A DNA stretch of 64,000 nt from Nocardiopsis sp. FR4 (GCF_009830945.1 NZ_ML776455.1:1-64000), one strand, 5' to 3'. Counted from the first letter of the stretch, positions 7,636 to 17,157 are shown. Numbers and translations: made by a program. Notes: a model not told the origin generated them from the letters alone.

Positions 7636-8700
7636 GTGCCTACCCAAACCGTGGCGGCCCTCCCTGTCCTGGGGAAGGGCCAGCGAAAGACTGGGGATCT
7701 CCTTCCCGATGCGTCGAAGATAATCCGGGGTCTACCCGATGAAATGATTCCCATCAAGGATCTGGCGCCTTCGATCACACCCCGAGAGCGAGCTGAGAAT
7801 TCAGCCCATGTCCACTTGCTGGCCGAACTGGACGGGGAGGTCGACCCCATCCTGGTGCACCGTCCCACTATGCGTGTGATCGACGGTGCGCACCGGGTCC
7901 GCGCGGCCATGCTGAGGGGGCGGACGGAGATCGCGGCCCGTTTCTTCGAAGGCAGCGACGAGGATGCGTTCGTCTTAGCGGTACAGCTCAACGTGGGACA
8001 CGGGCTCCCGCTGACGCTCAACGAACGCAGGGCCGCCGCACGGCGCATCGTCCTGTCCCATCCGCACTGGTCGGACCGGGCCATCGCGAAGCGTACAGGG
8101 CTCAACCCCAAGACGGTGGGCAGGATCCGCGACCAGAGCGACGTGGAGACCGTGGCCGAGGGCAGGCGAGTCGGAAGCGACGGTAAGAGTAGACCCGTCA
8201 GCAGCGTCGAGGCGCGCCGCAGCGCTGCGGCGCTGCTCTTGGCCAACCCGAAGATCTCACTGCGTGAGGTTTCCAGGAAGAGCGGTCTGTCAGTGGGCAC
8301 GGTCCGGGACGTCCGTAAGCGCGTTGACCAGGGGCAGGATCCTGTACCGGAAAGGCTGCGCCGTCAGGGCGGCAAGGGCGCGGTCATCCCGGCTGCCGCG
8401 GTGTCGGCCCTGCGGAGTACGGGGAGGGTCTCGCAGGTCAGCGAGCGCACGGACGCGGGCAACGCCGGCGAGCTGGTACGCAAGCTCGCGCGGGATCCCT
8501 CGCTGCGGGCCACGGAGGCCGGTCGAGTCCTGCTTCGCATGCTGATGGTCACGGAGGTCGATCGAGATCAGTGGGAGGAGATCCTCAGAACGATTCCAGG
8601 GCACTGCGCTCCCCTGGTGCGCTCGGTCGTCCTCCAGCGCGCGCAGCACATGCGGGAGCTGGCGTACATGGTCGAGGCGGAGGCGGACGGCCGCGACTGA
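7636..8700 (+). CDS. StrR-like ParB-fold pathway-specific regulator
   Basis: This 354-residue protein resembles the StrR/NovG class of cluster-situated activators. The N-terminal ParB-like domain carries the diagnostic PILVHRPTMRVIDGAHRVRA run followed by AAMLRGRTEI (about residues 70-105). A central segment, LNERRAAARRIVLSHPHWSD followed by RAIAKRTGLNPKTVGRIRDQ, is a helix-turn-helix, and a second HTH-like stretch, ISLREVSRKSGLSVGTVRDV, follows. Proteins of this class activate antibiotic operons through long inverted repeats. The GTG at 7636 is chosen because GAAGGGA lies nine bases upstream; GTG 7582 and ATG 7588 are in frame but lack ribosome sites. It is followed 74 bp later by phzB, so it probably activates, and may lead, the phz operon. 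Confidence 0.85.
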   Translation: MPTQTVAALPVLGKGQRKTGDLLPDASKIIRGLPDEMIPIKDLAPSITPRERAENSAHVHLLAELDGEVDPILVHRPTMRVIDGAHRVRAAMLRGRTEIAARFFEGSDEDAFVLAVQLNVGHGLPLTLNERRAAARRIVLSHPHWSDRAIAKRTGLNPKTVGRIRDQSDVETVAEGRRVGSDGKSRPVSSVEARRSAAALLLANPKISLREVSRKSGLSVGTVRDVRKRVDQGQDPVPERLRRQGGKGAVIPAAAVSALRSTGRVSQVSERTDAGNAGELVRKLARDPSLRATEAGRVLLRMLMVTEVDRDQWEEILRTIPGHCAPLVRSVVLQRAQHMRELAYMVEAEADGRD

Positions 8701-8774
8701 GGACGGTGCGGCCGGGTCGCGGACCCGGTGACGCACTCAGATCATCACCGAAAAAGGAAGAAAGATATCTCGTC

Positions 8775-9263
8775 ATGCCCAAAAACACGCCCCTTTCTCC
8801 CGACGCCAGTGAAAGTGAAGTCCGTGAGTACAACCGCCGGATCGTGAAACAGTATATGGAGACCAGGGGGCAGGACCGTCTGAAGCGCCACCTGCTCTTC
8901 GCGGAGGACGGTGTGGGAGGTCTCTGGACCAATGACACCGGAAAGCCTATCGCCATTCGTGGACGCAATCGGCTGGGCGAGCACGCCGTGTGGTCGCTCA
9001 AGTGTTTCCCCGACTGGGTCTGGACTAATGTCAAGATCTTTGACACGCAGGATCCCAATTTTTTCTGGGTGGAATGCGACGGGGAGGGGTTGATTCGATT
9101 CGAGGGTTATCCCGAGGGTCGCTATGAGAACCATTTCATCCATTCTTTCCTCTTTGAGGGAGGGGAAATCATCCAGCAGCGCGAGTTCATGAACCCGTTT
9201 GAGCAGTTGCGGGCGCTCGGTATTCCTGTGCCCACCATCAGGCGTGCGGGAATCCCGACATGA
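8775..9263 (+). CDS. phzB: Phenazine biosynthesis protein PhzA/PhzB
   Basis: The 162-residue protein matches the PhzA/B family of the SnoaL-like fold, which condenses two molecules of 6-amino-5-oxocyclohex-2-ene-1-carboxylate into the tricyclic phenazine precursor. Family blocks are plain: KQYMETRGQDRLKRHLLFAE, GVGGLWTNDTGKPIAIRG, EHAVWSLKCFPDWVW, FFWVECDGEG, FEGYPEGRYENHFIHSF and a C-terminal REFMNPFEQLRALGIPVP. Only one copy is present, unlike the phzA-phzB pair of pseudomonads. ATG 8775 matches the family N-terminus. Codon use includes many A/T-ending codons compared with neighbouring chromosomal genes, consistent with transfer. Confidence 0.95.
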   Translation: MPKNTPLSPDASESEVREYNRRIVKQYMETRGQDRLKRHLLFAEDGVGGLWTNDTGKPIAIRGRNRLGEHAVWSLKCFPDWVWTNVKIFDTQDPNFFWVECDGEGLIRFEGYPEGRYENHFIHSFLFEGGEIIQQREFMNPFEQLRALGIPVPTIRRAGIPT

Positions 9264-9330
9264 CATTGTTTGTTGGTCTTTCCGGGAATGTGGTTCCGGC
9301 TCGCCGAACGCACGTAACAGATGGAGATCC

Positions 9331-10509
9331 GTGGATAATGTGATGACCGGTATAAAGGTCAGAACAGCGTTGCAACAGCCTGAGTGGAGTGACCCCTCCC
9401 AGGTCGAACGCGTCGGCGAGGTCCTGGCCTCCCGACCCGCACTGGTCAGGGCGGAGGACGTACTCTCCCTGCGATCGCTTCTCGCCGAGGTCGCCTTGGG
9501 TAAGTACCTCGTCCTTCAGGGGGGAGACTGCGCGGAGGACCCCGAAGAGTCCACGTACATGCACGTCAGCACCAAGGCCGCCATGCTGGACGTGTTGGCC
9601 GGCGCCTTCAAGATGATCACGCACAAGCCGGTGCTGCGTGTGGGGCGTATCGGCGGCCAGTACGCCAAGCCCCGTTCCAGCCCCACCGAGGAGGTCGACG
9701 GCGTCACGCTCCCTGCGTTCCGCGGGCACCTAGTGAACGGGCCCGAGCCGACGCCGGTGAGCAGGAGGCCCGACCCTCTGCGTATCCTCACCGCCTACAT
9801 GGCGGCTGGAGACGTGATGGAGCACCTTGGCTGGCGGGGCTCGTTCAGCCGGCCCTTGAGCGAACCTCCGGTATGGACCAGCCACGAGGCCCTGCTCCTG
9901 GACTACGAGCTGCCCATGCTGCGGTATGACGGGGGCGAGGGCGGTAAGCCGATCCTCGGCTCCACGCACTGGCCTTGGATCGGGGAGAGGACACGTCAGG
10001 TCGACGGGGCCCATGTCGCCCTGCTCGCCGAGGTCGCCAACCCCGTGGCCTGCAAAGTGGGGCCGAAGATGACGGAGAGTGAACTTCTCGCCCTCTGTGA
10101 GCGCCTCGACCCCCGGCGAGAGCCGGGACGGCTGACCCTGATCGCCCGTATGGGAGCCGAGTTCGCTGCGGAGCGGCTACCCCGCCTGGTGGAGGTCGTC
10201 CGTGCCGCGGAACACCCCGTGGTCTGGCTGTGCGATCCCATGCACGGGAACACGATCCGCACCCCTGACGGCCACAAGACCCGTGTCGTGGAGACGCTTA
10301 AGCAGGAGGTCCGTGAGTTCGTGTGGGCCGTCGAGTCCGAGGGCGGGGTCGCCGGGGGCCTGCACCTGGAAACGACCCCGGACGACGTCACGGAGTGCGC
10401 GGAGGACAGGAGCGAACTCGCCCAGGTGGGAGAGCGGTACACGACCCTGTGCGATCCCAGGCTCACCATATGGCAGGCGGTCTCGGTGATCTCGGCCTGG
10501 AGTGAGTGA
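9331..10509 (+). CDS. phzC: Class II DAHP synthase of phenazine biosynthesis
   Basis: The enzyme joins phosphoenolpyruvate and erythrose-4-phosphate to make DAHP, raising shikimate flux for phenazine formation. The 392-residue sequence has the class II signatures [60 protein letters not shown] and CDPMHGNTI. It lacks the long N-terminal extension of primary-metabolism class II enzymes, as PhzC does. The GTG at 9331 is preferred: GGAG lies just upstream, and it gives 12 residues before the ALQQPEW motif, the same spacing as in Pseudomonas PhzC. ATG 9343 is the alternative. A 67-bp gap follows phzB and phzD starts 29 bp downstream. Confidence 0.94.
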   Translation: MDNVMTGIKVRTALQQPEWSDPSQVERVGEVLASRPALVRAEDVLSLRSLLAEVALGKYLVLQGGDCAEDPEESTYMHVSTKAAMLDVLAGAFKMITHKPVLRVGRIGGQYAKPRSSPTEEVDGVTLPAFRGHLVNGPEPTPVSRRPDPLRILTAYMAAGDVMEHLGWRGSFSRPLSEPPVWTSHEALLLDYELPMLRYDGGEGGKPILGSTHWPWIGERTRQVDGAHVALLAEVANPVACKVGPKMTESELLALCERLDPRREPGRLTLIARMGAEFAAERLPRLVEVVRAAEHPVVWLCDPMHGNTIRTPDGHKTRVVETLKQEVREFVWAVESEGGVAGGLHLETTPDDVTECAEDRSELAQVGERYTTLCDPRLTIWQAVSVISAWSE

Positions 10510-10538
10510 CCCGCAGAAACCGATCAGAAAGGACTGCT

Positions 10539-11162
10539 GTGACCGGTATCCCCGTCATCGAGCCGTACTCATTCCCCTCCGCCGGCGACCTTCCCCGCAA
10601 CACCGCCCCGTGGGTGCCGGACCCGTCCCGCGCGGTCCTGCTTATCCATGACATGCAGCGCTTCTTCCTCAAGCCCTTTCCGGAGGAGGTGCGAGGACCG
10701 TTGGTGGCCAATGTCGCGCTCTTACGCGAGCGCAGCGACGAACTCGGTGTTCCCGTGGGTTACACGGCTCAGCCGGGCAGCATGGACGAGACGCAGAGAG
10801 GGCTGCTCAAGGACTTCTGGGGCCCTGGTATGCGCAGGGCGCCCGCCGATCGGCTTGTGGTCGACGAACTGGAACCCGCCCCGGACGACTGGATGTTCAC
10901 CAAGCTGAGATACAGCGCGTTCCACAAGTCCAACCTCCTCGACAGGATACGGGAGGCCGGGCGCGACCAGCTCATCGTCTGCGGGGTGTACGCGCACGTC
11001 GGCGTGCTGATGACGGCGGTCGACGCGTTCTCCCACGACATCCAGACCTTCCTAGTCTGTGACGCCATCGCCGACTTCGACGCCGGCTACCACCGGATGG
11101 CCGTCGAGTACGCCGCCGAGCGTTGCGCAGTGGTCCTCCCAACCAAGGAGGTGTTCTCGTGA
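10539..11162 (+). CDS. phzD: Isochorismatase-type 2-amino-2-deoxyisochorismate hydrolase
   Basis: This 207-residue protein hydrolyses the vinyl ether of 2-amino-2-deoxyisochorismate to trans-2,3-dihydro-3-hydroxyanthranilate and pyruvate. The catalytic aspartate sits at position 38 in LLIHDMQ, the same number as in Pseudomonas PhzD. The usual isochorismatase-fold cysteine is replaced in [17 protein letters not shown], which is the PhzD pattern. GTG 10539 follows AAAGGA with ideal spacing and gives the family N-terminus [10 protein letters not shown]. Its stop overlaps the phzE start by four bases (GTGA), so the two are translationally coupled. Confidence 0.95.
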   Translation: MTGIPVIEPYSFPSAGDLPRNTAPWVPDPSRAVLLIHDMQRFFLKPFPEEVRGPLVANVALLRERSDELGVPVGYTAQPGSMDETQRGLLKDFWGPGMRRAPADRLVVDELEPAPDDWMFTKLRYSAFHKSNLLDRIREAGRDQLIVCGVYAHVGVLMTAVDAFSHDIQTFLVCDAIADFDAGYHRMAVEYAAERCAVVLPTKEVFS

Positions 11163-13084
11163 CCGTGCCGGAGGCAGAAGGGACGATCGCCGGAGGAGCA
11201 CCAGACCTTCTCGAAGCGGTGTTGGGGCCGGATCAGCCCCCCTTCGCCCTGCTCCTGCGTTCGGGCCGGGGCGGCCCCAGAAAACTGGACGTGCTGGTCG
11301 GTGAGGTCTTCGAGGTGGCGGAGACGGCGGACATCCCTCTGCCCGAACCGGCTTCGCCGGAGCCGGGGGCCTCGGGAAGGGTGCACCACGACGTGCTGGC
11401 GCTCATCCCGTACCAGCAGATCCGGGAGCGGGGATTCGCGTCCACCGAGGATGGGACGCCGCTCACAGTGATGCGTGTGACCGCACAGGAAGAGATACCG
11501 GCCGCACCAGCCTTGGAGCGCATCCCCGATACGCCGGTCACCCTGAGCGGGGGACACTTCGACACCAGTGACGAGGACTACGCGGAGACGGTCCGCAGGG
11601 TCGTCAAGGAGGTCATCGGGGAGGGCGAGGGCGCGAACTTCGTGATTAAACGCTCCTTCGTCGCCGACATCGGGGACTACACTCCATGGGCCGCCCTGTC
11701 GATCTTCCGCCGGTTGACCGAGGTCGAGGTGGGCGCCTACTGGACCTTCGTCGTCCACACCGGATCCAGGACCCTCGTAGGAGCCACGCCAGAGCGGCAC
11801 GTCACCCTGGACGAGGGTCGGACGACGATGAACCCGATCAGCGGGACCTACCGCTATCCGTCCTCGGGGCCCTCACTGACGGAGATCATGGATTTCCTCG
11901 CCAATGAGAAGGAGTCCGACGAGCTCTACATGGTCCTGGACGAAGAGCTCAAGATGATGACGCGGATCTGTGAGCCCGGAGTGCGCGTGGCGGGGCCGTA
12001 CCTCAAGCAGATGGCACGCCTGGCCCACACCGAATACATCATCGAGGGCGACACCGTCCAGGACGTCCGGCACATCCTCCGTGAGACGATGTTCGCCCCG
12101 ACGGTCACTGGCAGCCCGCTAGAGAACGCCTGTCGTGTGATCCAGACATACGAGCCGAGGGGCCGGGGCTACTACAGCGGGGTGGCCGCCCTCATCGGAC
12201 GTGACGCCTCGGGCCACAGGACGCTCGACTCCTCCATACTCATCCGTACCGCGGAGATCGACCGCGGCGGCAGGATGTCCATCGGTGTCGGCTCCACGCT
12301 CGTACGCCACTCCGACCCGTACTCGGAGGTCGAGGAGACCCGGGTCAAGGCCGCAGGACTGCTCGCAGCCCTGGGAAGCGAAGCCACCGGTCGACTCGAC
12401 ACGCATCCGGACGTACGCGACGCCCTGCGCGACCGCAACACCACCATCGCGGACTTCTGGCTGGCCGGGAGGCGGGACAAGCAGAAGCCCGCCGTGCCGG
12501 GCCTGTCCGGGTGCAGGACACTGGTCATCGACGCCGAGGACACCTTCACCTCGATGCTCGACCACCAGTTACGCGACATGGGCATGTCGGTCGAGGTCAG
12601 GCGCCACGACGAACTCCCCGGCCTCGACGACTACGACTTCGTGGTGCTCGGCCCCGGCCCCGGGGACCCGCGCAGCACGAGCCACCCCAAGATGATCCGT
12701 ATCCGGGACGCGGTGGAGGCCCTGCTGTCTGAGCGCCGCCCCTTCCTCGCGGTGTGCCTGAGCCACCAGATCCTGAGTTCGCGGCTCGGTCTGGAACTCC
12801 GTCGGCGCGACCTGCCCAACCAGGGAGTACAGAAGGAGATCGACCTCTTCGGCGACCGGCAGCGCGTGGGTTTCTACAACACTTTCGAGGCCTGGTCGGA
12901 CACGGACACAGTCGAGGTCGTCGGCGTCGGCACGGTGCGGGTCTGCAAGGACCCGGTCTCGGACGAGGTCCACGCCCTGCACGGCCCCCACTTCTCGTCG
13001 CTGCAGTTCCACGCCGAATCCGTTCTCACACAGAACGGTCAGAGCATCATCAACTCGTTCATAAGAAGGGCGTTGCGCGCATGA
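11159..13084 (+). CDS. phzE: 2-amino-2-deoxyisochorismate synthase PhzE
   Basis: PhzE converts chorismate and glutamine to 2-amino-2-deoxyisochorismate, the committed step. The 641-residue protein is the normal fusion of a chorismate-utilising domain and a class I glutamine amidotransferase. The first part carries [41 protein letters not shown] and [15 protein letters not shown] followed by a [13 protein letters not shown] block. The second has [11 protein letters not shown], the nucleophile C533 in AVCLSHQIL and H618 in [13 protein letters not shown] 11159 overlaps the phzD stop, and the phzE stop overlaps the phzF ATG, showing tight coupling. Confidence 0.96.
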   Translation: MTVPEAEGTIAGGAPDLLEAVLGPDQPPFALLLRSGRGGPRKLDVLVGEVFEVAETADIPLPEPASPEPGASGRVHHDVLALIPYQQIRERGFASTEDGTPLTVMRVTAQEEIPAAPALERIPDTPVTLSGGHFDTSDEDYAETVRRVVKEVIGEGEGANFVIKRSFVADIGDYTPWAALSIFRRLTEVEVGAYWTFVVHTGSRTLVGATPERHVTLDEGRTTMNPISGTYRYPSSGPSLTEIMDFLANEKESDELYMVLDEELKMMTRICEPGVRVAGPYLKQMARLAHTEYIIEGDTVQDVRHILRETMFAPTVTGSPLENACRVIQTYEPRGRGYYSGVAALIGRDASGHRTLDSSILIRTAEIDRGGRMSIGVGSTLVRHSDPYSEVEETRVKAAGLLAALGSEATGRLDTHPDVRDALRDRNTTIADFWLAGRRDKQKPAVPGLSGCRTLVIDAEDTFTSMLDHQLRDMGMSVEVRRHDELPGLDDYDFVVLGPGPGDPRSTSHPKMIRIRDAVEALLSERRPFLAVCLSHQILSSRLGLELRRRDLPNQGVQKEIDLFGDRQRVGFYNTFEAWSDTDTVEVVGVGTVRVCKDPVSDEVHALHGPHFSSLQFHAESVLTQNGQSIINSFIRRALRA

Positions 13085-13947
13085 CGGCCCGTTCGAGTAC
13101 AGCCGCGGAAGAGCATCCCTACGTCGTGGTCGACGCGTTCACCGAAACACCGTTGAGGGGAAACCCCGTCGCGGTCTTCTTCGAGGCCGGTGACCTGTCC
13201 TCCGCACGCATGCAGAGCATAGCCAAGGAGATGAACCTCTCGGAGGTGACGTTCGTGCTCCCGCCGAGACAGGGCGGGGACGCGCACATCCGCATCTTCA
13301 CCCCGGTCAACGAACTGCCCTTCGCCGGACATCCGATCCTGGGAACGGCGATCGCCCTCGGCGACTCCTTCAAGGGCGACCGGCTTCGTCTGGAGACGAA
13401 GATGGGAACGGTCTCCCTGGAGTTGGAGCGGGTCGGGGGCAGGGTGGTCTCCGTGGAGATGGGACAGCCCATCCCGACCTGGGAGAAGTTCGACCGCTCC
13501 GGCGAACTGATCACGGCCCTGGGAATTCCCGAACCGGACCTGCCCGTGGAGATCTACGCCAACGGTCCCCGGCACGTCTTCGTCCACGTGAGCAGTATCC
13601 CGGCCCTGTCCGAGGTCACGCCCGACCACCGTGCCCTGGCCGCGTTCTCCGACATGGCGACCAACTGTTTCGCCGGTTCCGGCGCGCACTGGCGTAGCCG
13701 CATGTTCTCCCCGGCCTACGGCGTGGTCGAGGACGCGGCCACGGGGTCCGCGGCGGGACCGCTCGCCATCCACCTCGCGCGTCACGGGCTGGCCGAGTTC
13801 GGCCAGTGGATCGACATCCACCAGGGGGTGGAGATGGGACGACACTCCCTGATGCGGGCCCGGGCCAGAAGCGTCCACGGCGAGGTGACGGAAGTCAAGG
13901 TCAAGGGGGCGGGCGTCACCGTCGCCAGCGGAACCATCTACGTCTAG
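13081..13947 (+). CDS. phzF: trans-2,3-dihydro-3-hydroxyanthranilate isomerase PhzF
   Basis: PhzF isomerises dihydrohydroxyanthranilate to the ketone that dimerises into the phenazine ring. The 288-residue protein has the two-lobed diaminopimelate-epimerase-like fold. The catalytic glutamate is in MNLSEVTFVL (E55 here, E45 in the Pseudomonas enzyme, owing to about ten extra N-terminal residues). Other family blocks are IRIFTPVNELPFAGHPILGT, NGPRHVFVHV, RSRMFSPAYGVVEDAATGSA and LAIHLARHGL. It begins at ATG 13081, overlapping the phzE stop by four bases. phzG follows 18 bp later. Confidence 0.96.
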   Translation: MTARSSTAAEEHPYVVVDAFTETPLRGNPVAVFFEAGDLSSARMQSIAKEMNLSEVTFVLPPRQGGDAHIRIFTPVNELPFAGHPILGTAIALGDSFKGDRLRLETKMGTVSLELERVGGRVVSVEMGQPIPTWEKFDRSGELITALGIPEPDLPVEIYANGPRHVFVHVSSIPALSEVTPDHRALAAFSDMATNCFAGSGAHWRSRMFSPAYGVVEDAATGSAAGPLAIHLARHGLAEFGQWIDIHQGVEMGRHSLMRARARSVHGEVTEVKVKGAGVTVASGTIYV

Positions 13948-13965
13948 AGAGGCACGGGAACAGGA

Positions 13966-14601
13966 GTGAGCAGCAGATTCGAGACATTGACCGGTACCAC
14001 CGACCACGAGTTCCCGGAATACGAGACCCCGCCGGACGAGCCTATGGGGCTGGTGCGGCAGTGGATCGCCTCAGCGAAGGAGGAGGGGGTCCGGGAACCG
14101 CTCTCGCTCGCGCTCGCCACGGCGGACGCCAAGGGGCGGGCCTCGAACCGGATGGTCGCCGTGGTCGACGTCTCCGACCGGGGATTGGTGTTCACCACTC
14201 ACAGCAGCAGCCAGAAAGGCAGGGAGATCGACGAGACCCGCTGGGCCTCCGGGCTGTTGTACTGGAGGGAAACCGCCCAGCAGCTCATTCTGTCGGGCCC
14301 GGTATCCCTTCTGCCCGAGACCGAGTCGGACGGGCTGTGGGCCGCGCGGCCACCCCAACTGCATCCCATGACCACCGTCTCCAGGCAGAGCGATCCTCTG
14401 GACGACGCCGAATCGCTCCTAGCCCAGGCTCAGCGGCTGTCGGAGTCCGGCACTCCGCTCCCCAGGCCGACGCGCTTCGTCGGCTACCGCCTGGAACCGG
14501 ACACGGTCGAGTTCTGGTCAGCGGCCCCCACCAGGATGCACCGGCGGCTGCGCTACGACCGCGTCTCCGACGGGTGGACCGCCGTGAGGCTCCAGCCCTG
14601 A
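13966..14601 (+). CDS. phzG: FMN-dependent phenazine oxidase PhzG
   Basis: PhzG is a pyridoxamine-5'-phosphate-oxidase-fold flavoenzyme that oxidises the reduced tricyclic intermediates to phenazine carboxylates. This 211-residue protein has the fold's motifs: PLSLALATADAKGRASNRMV, GLVFTTHSSSQKGREIDETR, WRETAQQLILSGPV (FMN and dimer contacts) and the C-terminal RMHRRLRYDR. GTG 13966 is used because it follows GGGAACAGGA and gives a normal N-terminus. It is the last of the five-gene phzC-G run; the monooxygenase gene begins 114 bp downstream. Confidence 0.94.
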   Translation: MSSRFETLTGTTDHEFPEYETPPDEPMGLVRQWIASAKEEGVREPLSLALATADAKGRASNRMVAVVDVSDRGLVFTTHSSSQKGREIDETRWASGLLYWRETAQQLILSGPVSLLPETESDGLWAARPPQLHPMTTVSRQSDPLDDAESLLAQAQRLSESGTPLPRPTRFVGYRLEPDTVEFWSAAPTRMHRRLRYDRVSDGWTAVRLQP

Positions 14602-14715
14602 GCCGGACTCCAGCCCCCGGCCCCTCAACACTCCTGACAGTGCCGTGCCCCCGTGCACCCCGGCGGTTTTCCGCAGCCGACCACCCCTTATCCCCATAGC
14701 ACAAGGAATCGTTCA

Positions 14716-16341
14716 GTGAACAACATGAAGAACGCCGACCTCGACGCGATCATCATCGGAGCCGGGTTCGCTGGTATCTACGCACTGCACAAGCTCCGGG
14801 ACGAGCTCGGCCTCTCCGTACGAGCCTTCGACAAGGCTGGCGGCATCGGAGGCACGTGGTACTGGAACCGCTATCCGGGAGCTATGTCGGACAGTGAGGG
14901 CTTCATCTACCAGTACTCGTTTGACCGGGAACTGCTCCGGGAGTGGACGTGGAAGAAGCGCTACCTCTCCCAGGCGGAAATCCTCGGCTACCTCGGTGCG
15001 GTCGTCGAGAAGTACGATCTGGCGAAGGACATCCAGCTCAACACCGCGGTGGAGGCGCTGGCCTACGACGAGGACAGCGGCCTGTGGGACGTTACCACCG
15101 GTGACGGCCAGTTCCTGACCGCCCGTTACGTCGTCACGGCACTCGGCCCCCTGTCCACATCGCACTTCCCGGACTTCAAGGGCCGCGACAGCTTCGAGGG
15201 CCGTATGGTCCACACCGGTTCCTGGCCCGAGGACCTGCGGATCGAGGGCAAGCGTGTGGGGGTCATCGGCACCGGCTCCACCGGAACCCAGTTCATCTGT
15301 GCGGCCTCCAAGGTCACGGAGCAGCTCACCGTGTTCCAGAGGACCGCGCAGTACAACGTCCCCTCCGGGAACAAGGCGCTGGACGAGGAGTACTTCACCC
15401 AGCTGCGAAGCGACTACGACCGGATCTGGGAGCAGGCCAAGGCGTCGCGCGTGGCCTGCGGGTTCGAGGAGAGCGGGACACCCGCGATGAGCGTCTCGGA
15501 GGAGGAGCGCCAGCGTGTGTTCCAGGAGAACTGGGACCGGGGTAACGGGTTCCGCTTCATGTTCGGCACCTTCTCCGACATCATCTTCGACCCGAGGGCG
15601 AACGAGGCCGCGGCGGAGTTCATCAAGTCGAAGATCCGCGAGATCGTGAAGGACCCCGAGACCGCCCGCAAGCTCCAGCCCACGGACTACTACGCCAAGC
15701 GTCCCATCTGCAACGAGGACTACTACGAGAGTTACAACCGGGACAACGTCACCCTGGTGAGCCTGAAAGAGAACCCCATCCGGGAGATCACCCCCAGGGG
15801 CGTGGTCACTGAGGACGGGGTCGAGCACGAACTGGACGTCCTGGTCTTCGCGACAGGCTTCGAAGCCGTCGAGGGTAGTTACCGGCAGATGGACATCCGG
15901 GGCCGCGGCGGCGTCTCCCTGGACGAGCACTGGGGCGAGGCACCTTCGAGCTACCTTGGCATGAGTGTCTCCGGATTCCCCAACCTCTTCATGGTCTACG
16001 GGCCCAACAGCGTCTTCAGCAACCTGCCCACGGCCATCGAGACCCAGGTCGAATGGATCTCCGACACGGTCGGGATGGCGGAGGAGCGCGGGCTGGCCTC
16101 CGTCGAGGCCACTCGGGAGGCAGAGGAGGACTGGACCACCCTGTGTGCGGAGATCGCGGGCCGCTCCCTCTTCCCGAAGGTCAAGTCCTGGATCTTCGGA
16201 GCCAACATTCCGGGGAGGAAACAGAGGGTGCTCTTCTACTTCGCGGGCTTGGGAAACTACCGACAGAAGCTGAGCGACGTGGTCGAGGCCGACTACGAGG
16301 GCTTCAAGCTGGAGGGCAGGACGTCGGCGGTGTCCGTCTGA
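14716..16341 (+). CDS. Baeyer-Villiger-type flavin monooxygenase, candidate phenazine N-oxygenase
   Basis: The 541-residue protein is a class B flavin monooxygenase: GAGFAG at 15-20 for FAD, GGTWYWNRYPGAMSDSE, the BVMO fingerprint as FEGRMVHTGSWP at about 160-171, and GTGSTG at 185-190 for NADPH. FAD and NADPH drive insertion or transfer of one oxygen atom. LaPhzNO1 of Lysobacter antibioticus is a BVMO-like enzyme that N-oxidises 1,6-dihydroxyphenazine on the route to iodinin and myxin, and it works with a PhzS-like hydroxylase. Finding a BVMO directly after phzG, with phzS in the same island, makes N-oxidation the leading hypothesis. GTG 14716 follows AAGGA; ATG 14725 is the alternative. Confidence 0.85.
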   Translation: MNNMKNADLDAIIIGAGFAGIYALHKLRDELGLSVRAFDKAGGIGGTWYWNRYPGAMSDSEGFIYQYSFDRELLREWTWKKRYLSQAEILGYLGAVVEKYDLAKDIQLNTAVEALAYDEDSGLWDVTTGDGQFLTARYVVTALGPLSTSHFPDFKGRDSFEGRMVHTGSWPEDLRIEGKRVGVIGTGSTGTQFICAASKVTEQLTVFQRTAQYNVPSGNKALDEEYFTQLRSDYDRIWEQAKASRVACGFEESGTPAMSVSEEERQRVFQENWDRGNGFRFMFGTFSDIIFDPRANEAAAEFIKSKIREIVKDPETARKLQPTDYYAKRPICNEDYYESYNRDNVTLVSLKENPIREITPRGVVTEDGVEHELDVLVFATGFEAVEGSYRQMDIRGRGGVSLDEHWGEAPSSYLGMSVSGFPNLFMVYGPNSVFSNLPTAIETQVEWISDTVGMAEERGLASVEATREAEEDWTTLCAEIAGRSLFPKVKSWIFGANIPGRKQRVLFYFAGLGNYRQKLSDVVEADYEGFKLEGRTSAVSV

Positions 16342-16361
16342 CCGCCGCAGGAGCATGGTGC

Positions 16362-16401
16362 GGTGCGCCCCGGCCGGGGAAAGACCCGGGCGGGGCGCAC
16401 C
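16362..16401. terminator. Bidirectional terminator between convergent genes
   Basis: GGTGCGCCCCG at 16362-16372 pairs perfectly with CGGGGCGCACC at 16391-16401, and the loop holds a further CCGGG/CCCGG pairing. It sits between the stop of the monooxygenase gene (16341) and the stop of the azoreductase-like gene (16408), as expected for a shared terminator. Confidence 0.7.
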
Positions 16402-16407
16402 CCCCAC

Positions 16408-17157
16408 TCAGTGCGAGACGGTCTCATACCCTGCCAGCCGCAGGGGCAGGGCGGTCAGCGCCGTTTCGGCCTCGGTGAGGGAGCGGGCGGCTAGGTCCTG
16501 AAAACGTGCCAGTTCCGGAACGTCCGCGGCCCTGGTCATCTCGGCGTGTACGAAATGCAAGTCGCGGTCGGCGATGCCCAGGCCCTCGAAGTACGACCGC
16601 AGGTAGGGCGTCTGGAAATCATATGCCTCCTTGGGCGTACCCGGCCCGTAGGCGCCGCCCCGGGCTGTGACCACCACCACCTTCGTCCCCTGTAGCAGGG
16701 AGGATCCACTGTCGGGATCCTTGAACACCCCCGGGAAGGTGATGCGGTCGATCCACGCCTTGAGTGAGGCGGGAACCGTGAAATTGTACATCGGGACACC
16801 GATCAGGACGGTGCTGGCGTGCAGGACCTCGTCGGCCAGCGGGAAGGTCAGCTCCCACTCCCATTCCTCGGACGGGTCCTCGGCGAGGGAGGCCACGGCG
16901 GCCGGAGGCAGCGCACCGTAGCGCTCCACGCGCTGGGCGAAGGAGCAGTACTTGGAGGTGATCATCGGCACGGGCTCAGTGGCCAGGTTCCGGTACCTGT
17001 ACCCCCCGTCAGGGTGCAGCCGACGCCACTCCCGTGCGAACAGCCCGGTCAGATGCCTGCTCACAGAGTCCCGGGAGTGGCTGGAGTCCAGGTGCAGCAG
17101 GGACGTCACCGGTTCCGCGCCCCTCTCCGGACGCTCCCGCCGCGGTCCGTCGATCAT
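16408..17157 (-). CDS. FMN-dependent NADH-azoreductase/quinone reductase family protein
   Basis: The 249-residue protein has the flavodoxin-like AzoR fold: SLLHLDSSHSRDSVSRHLT near residue 20 (phosphate-binding start), a central VPMYNFTVPASLKAWIDRIT that contacts FMN and the dimer partner, and KVVVVTARGGAYGPGTP. Such enzymes reduce azo dyes and quinones with NAD(P)H. It sits in the phenazine island, convergent with the monooxygenase gene, so a role in reducing phenazines or N-oxides, or in redox protection, is possible but unproved. ATG 17157 follows GGGGGGAA. An alternative internal GTG would remove the poorly conserved first 16 residues. Confidence 0.8.
   Translation of the reverse strand: MIDGPRRERPERGAEPVTSLLHLDSSHSRDSVSRHLTGLFAREWRRLHPDGGYRYRNLATEPVPMITSKYCSFAQRVERYGALPPAAVASLAEDPSEEWEWELTFPLADEVLHASTVLIGVPMYNFTVPASLKAWIDRITFPGVFKDPDSGSSLLQGTKVVVVTARGGAYGPGTPKEAYDFQTPYLRSYFEGLGIADRDLHFVHAEMTRAADVPELARFQDLAARSLTEAETALTALPLRLAGYETVSH

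Noticed and set aside
14653-14715. Upstream extension of the monooxygenase gene to an earlier in-frame ATG
   Set aside because: The GTG at 14716 has AAGGA at the right distance and gives the normal FAD-domain N-terminus; the extension is not protein-like.
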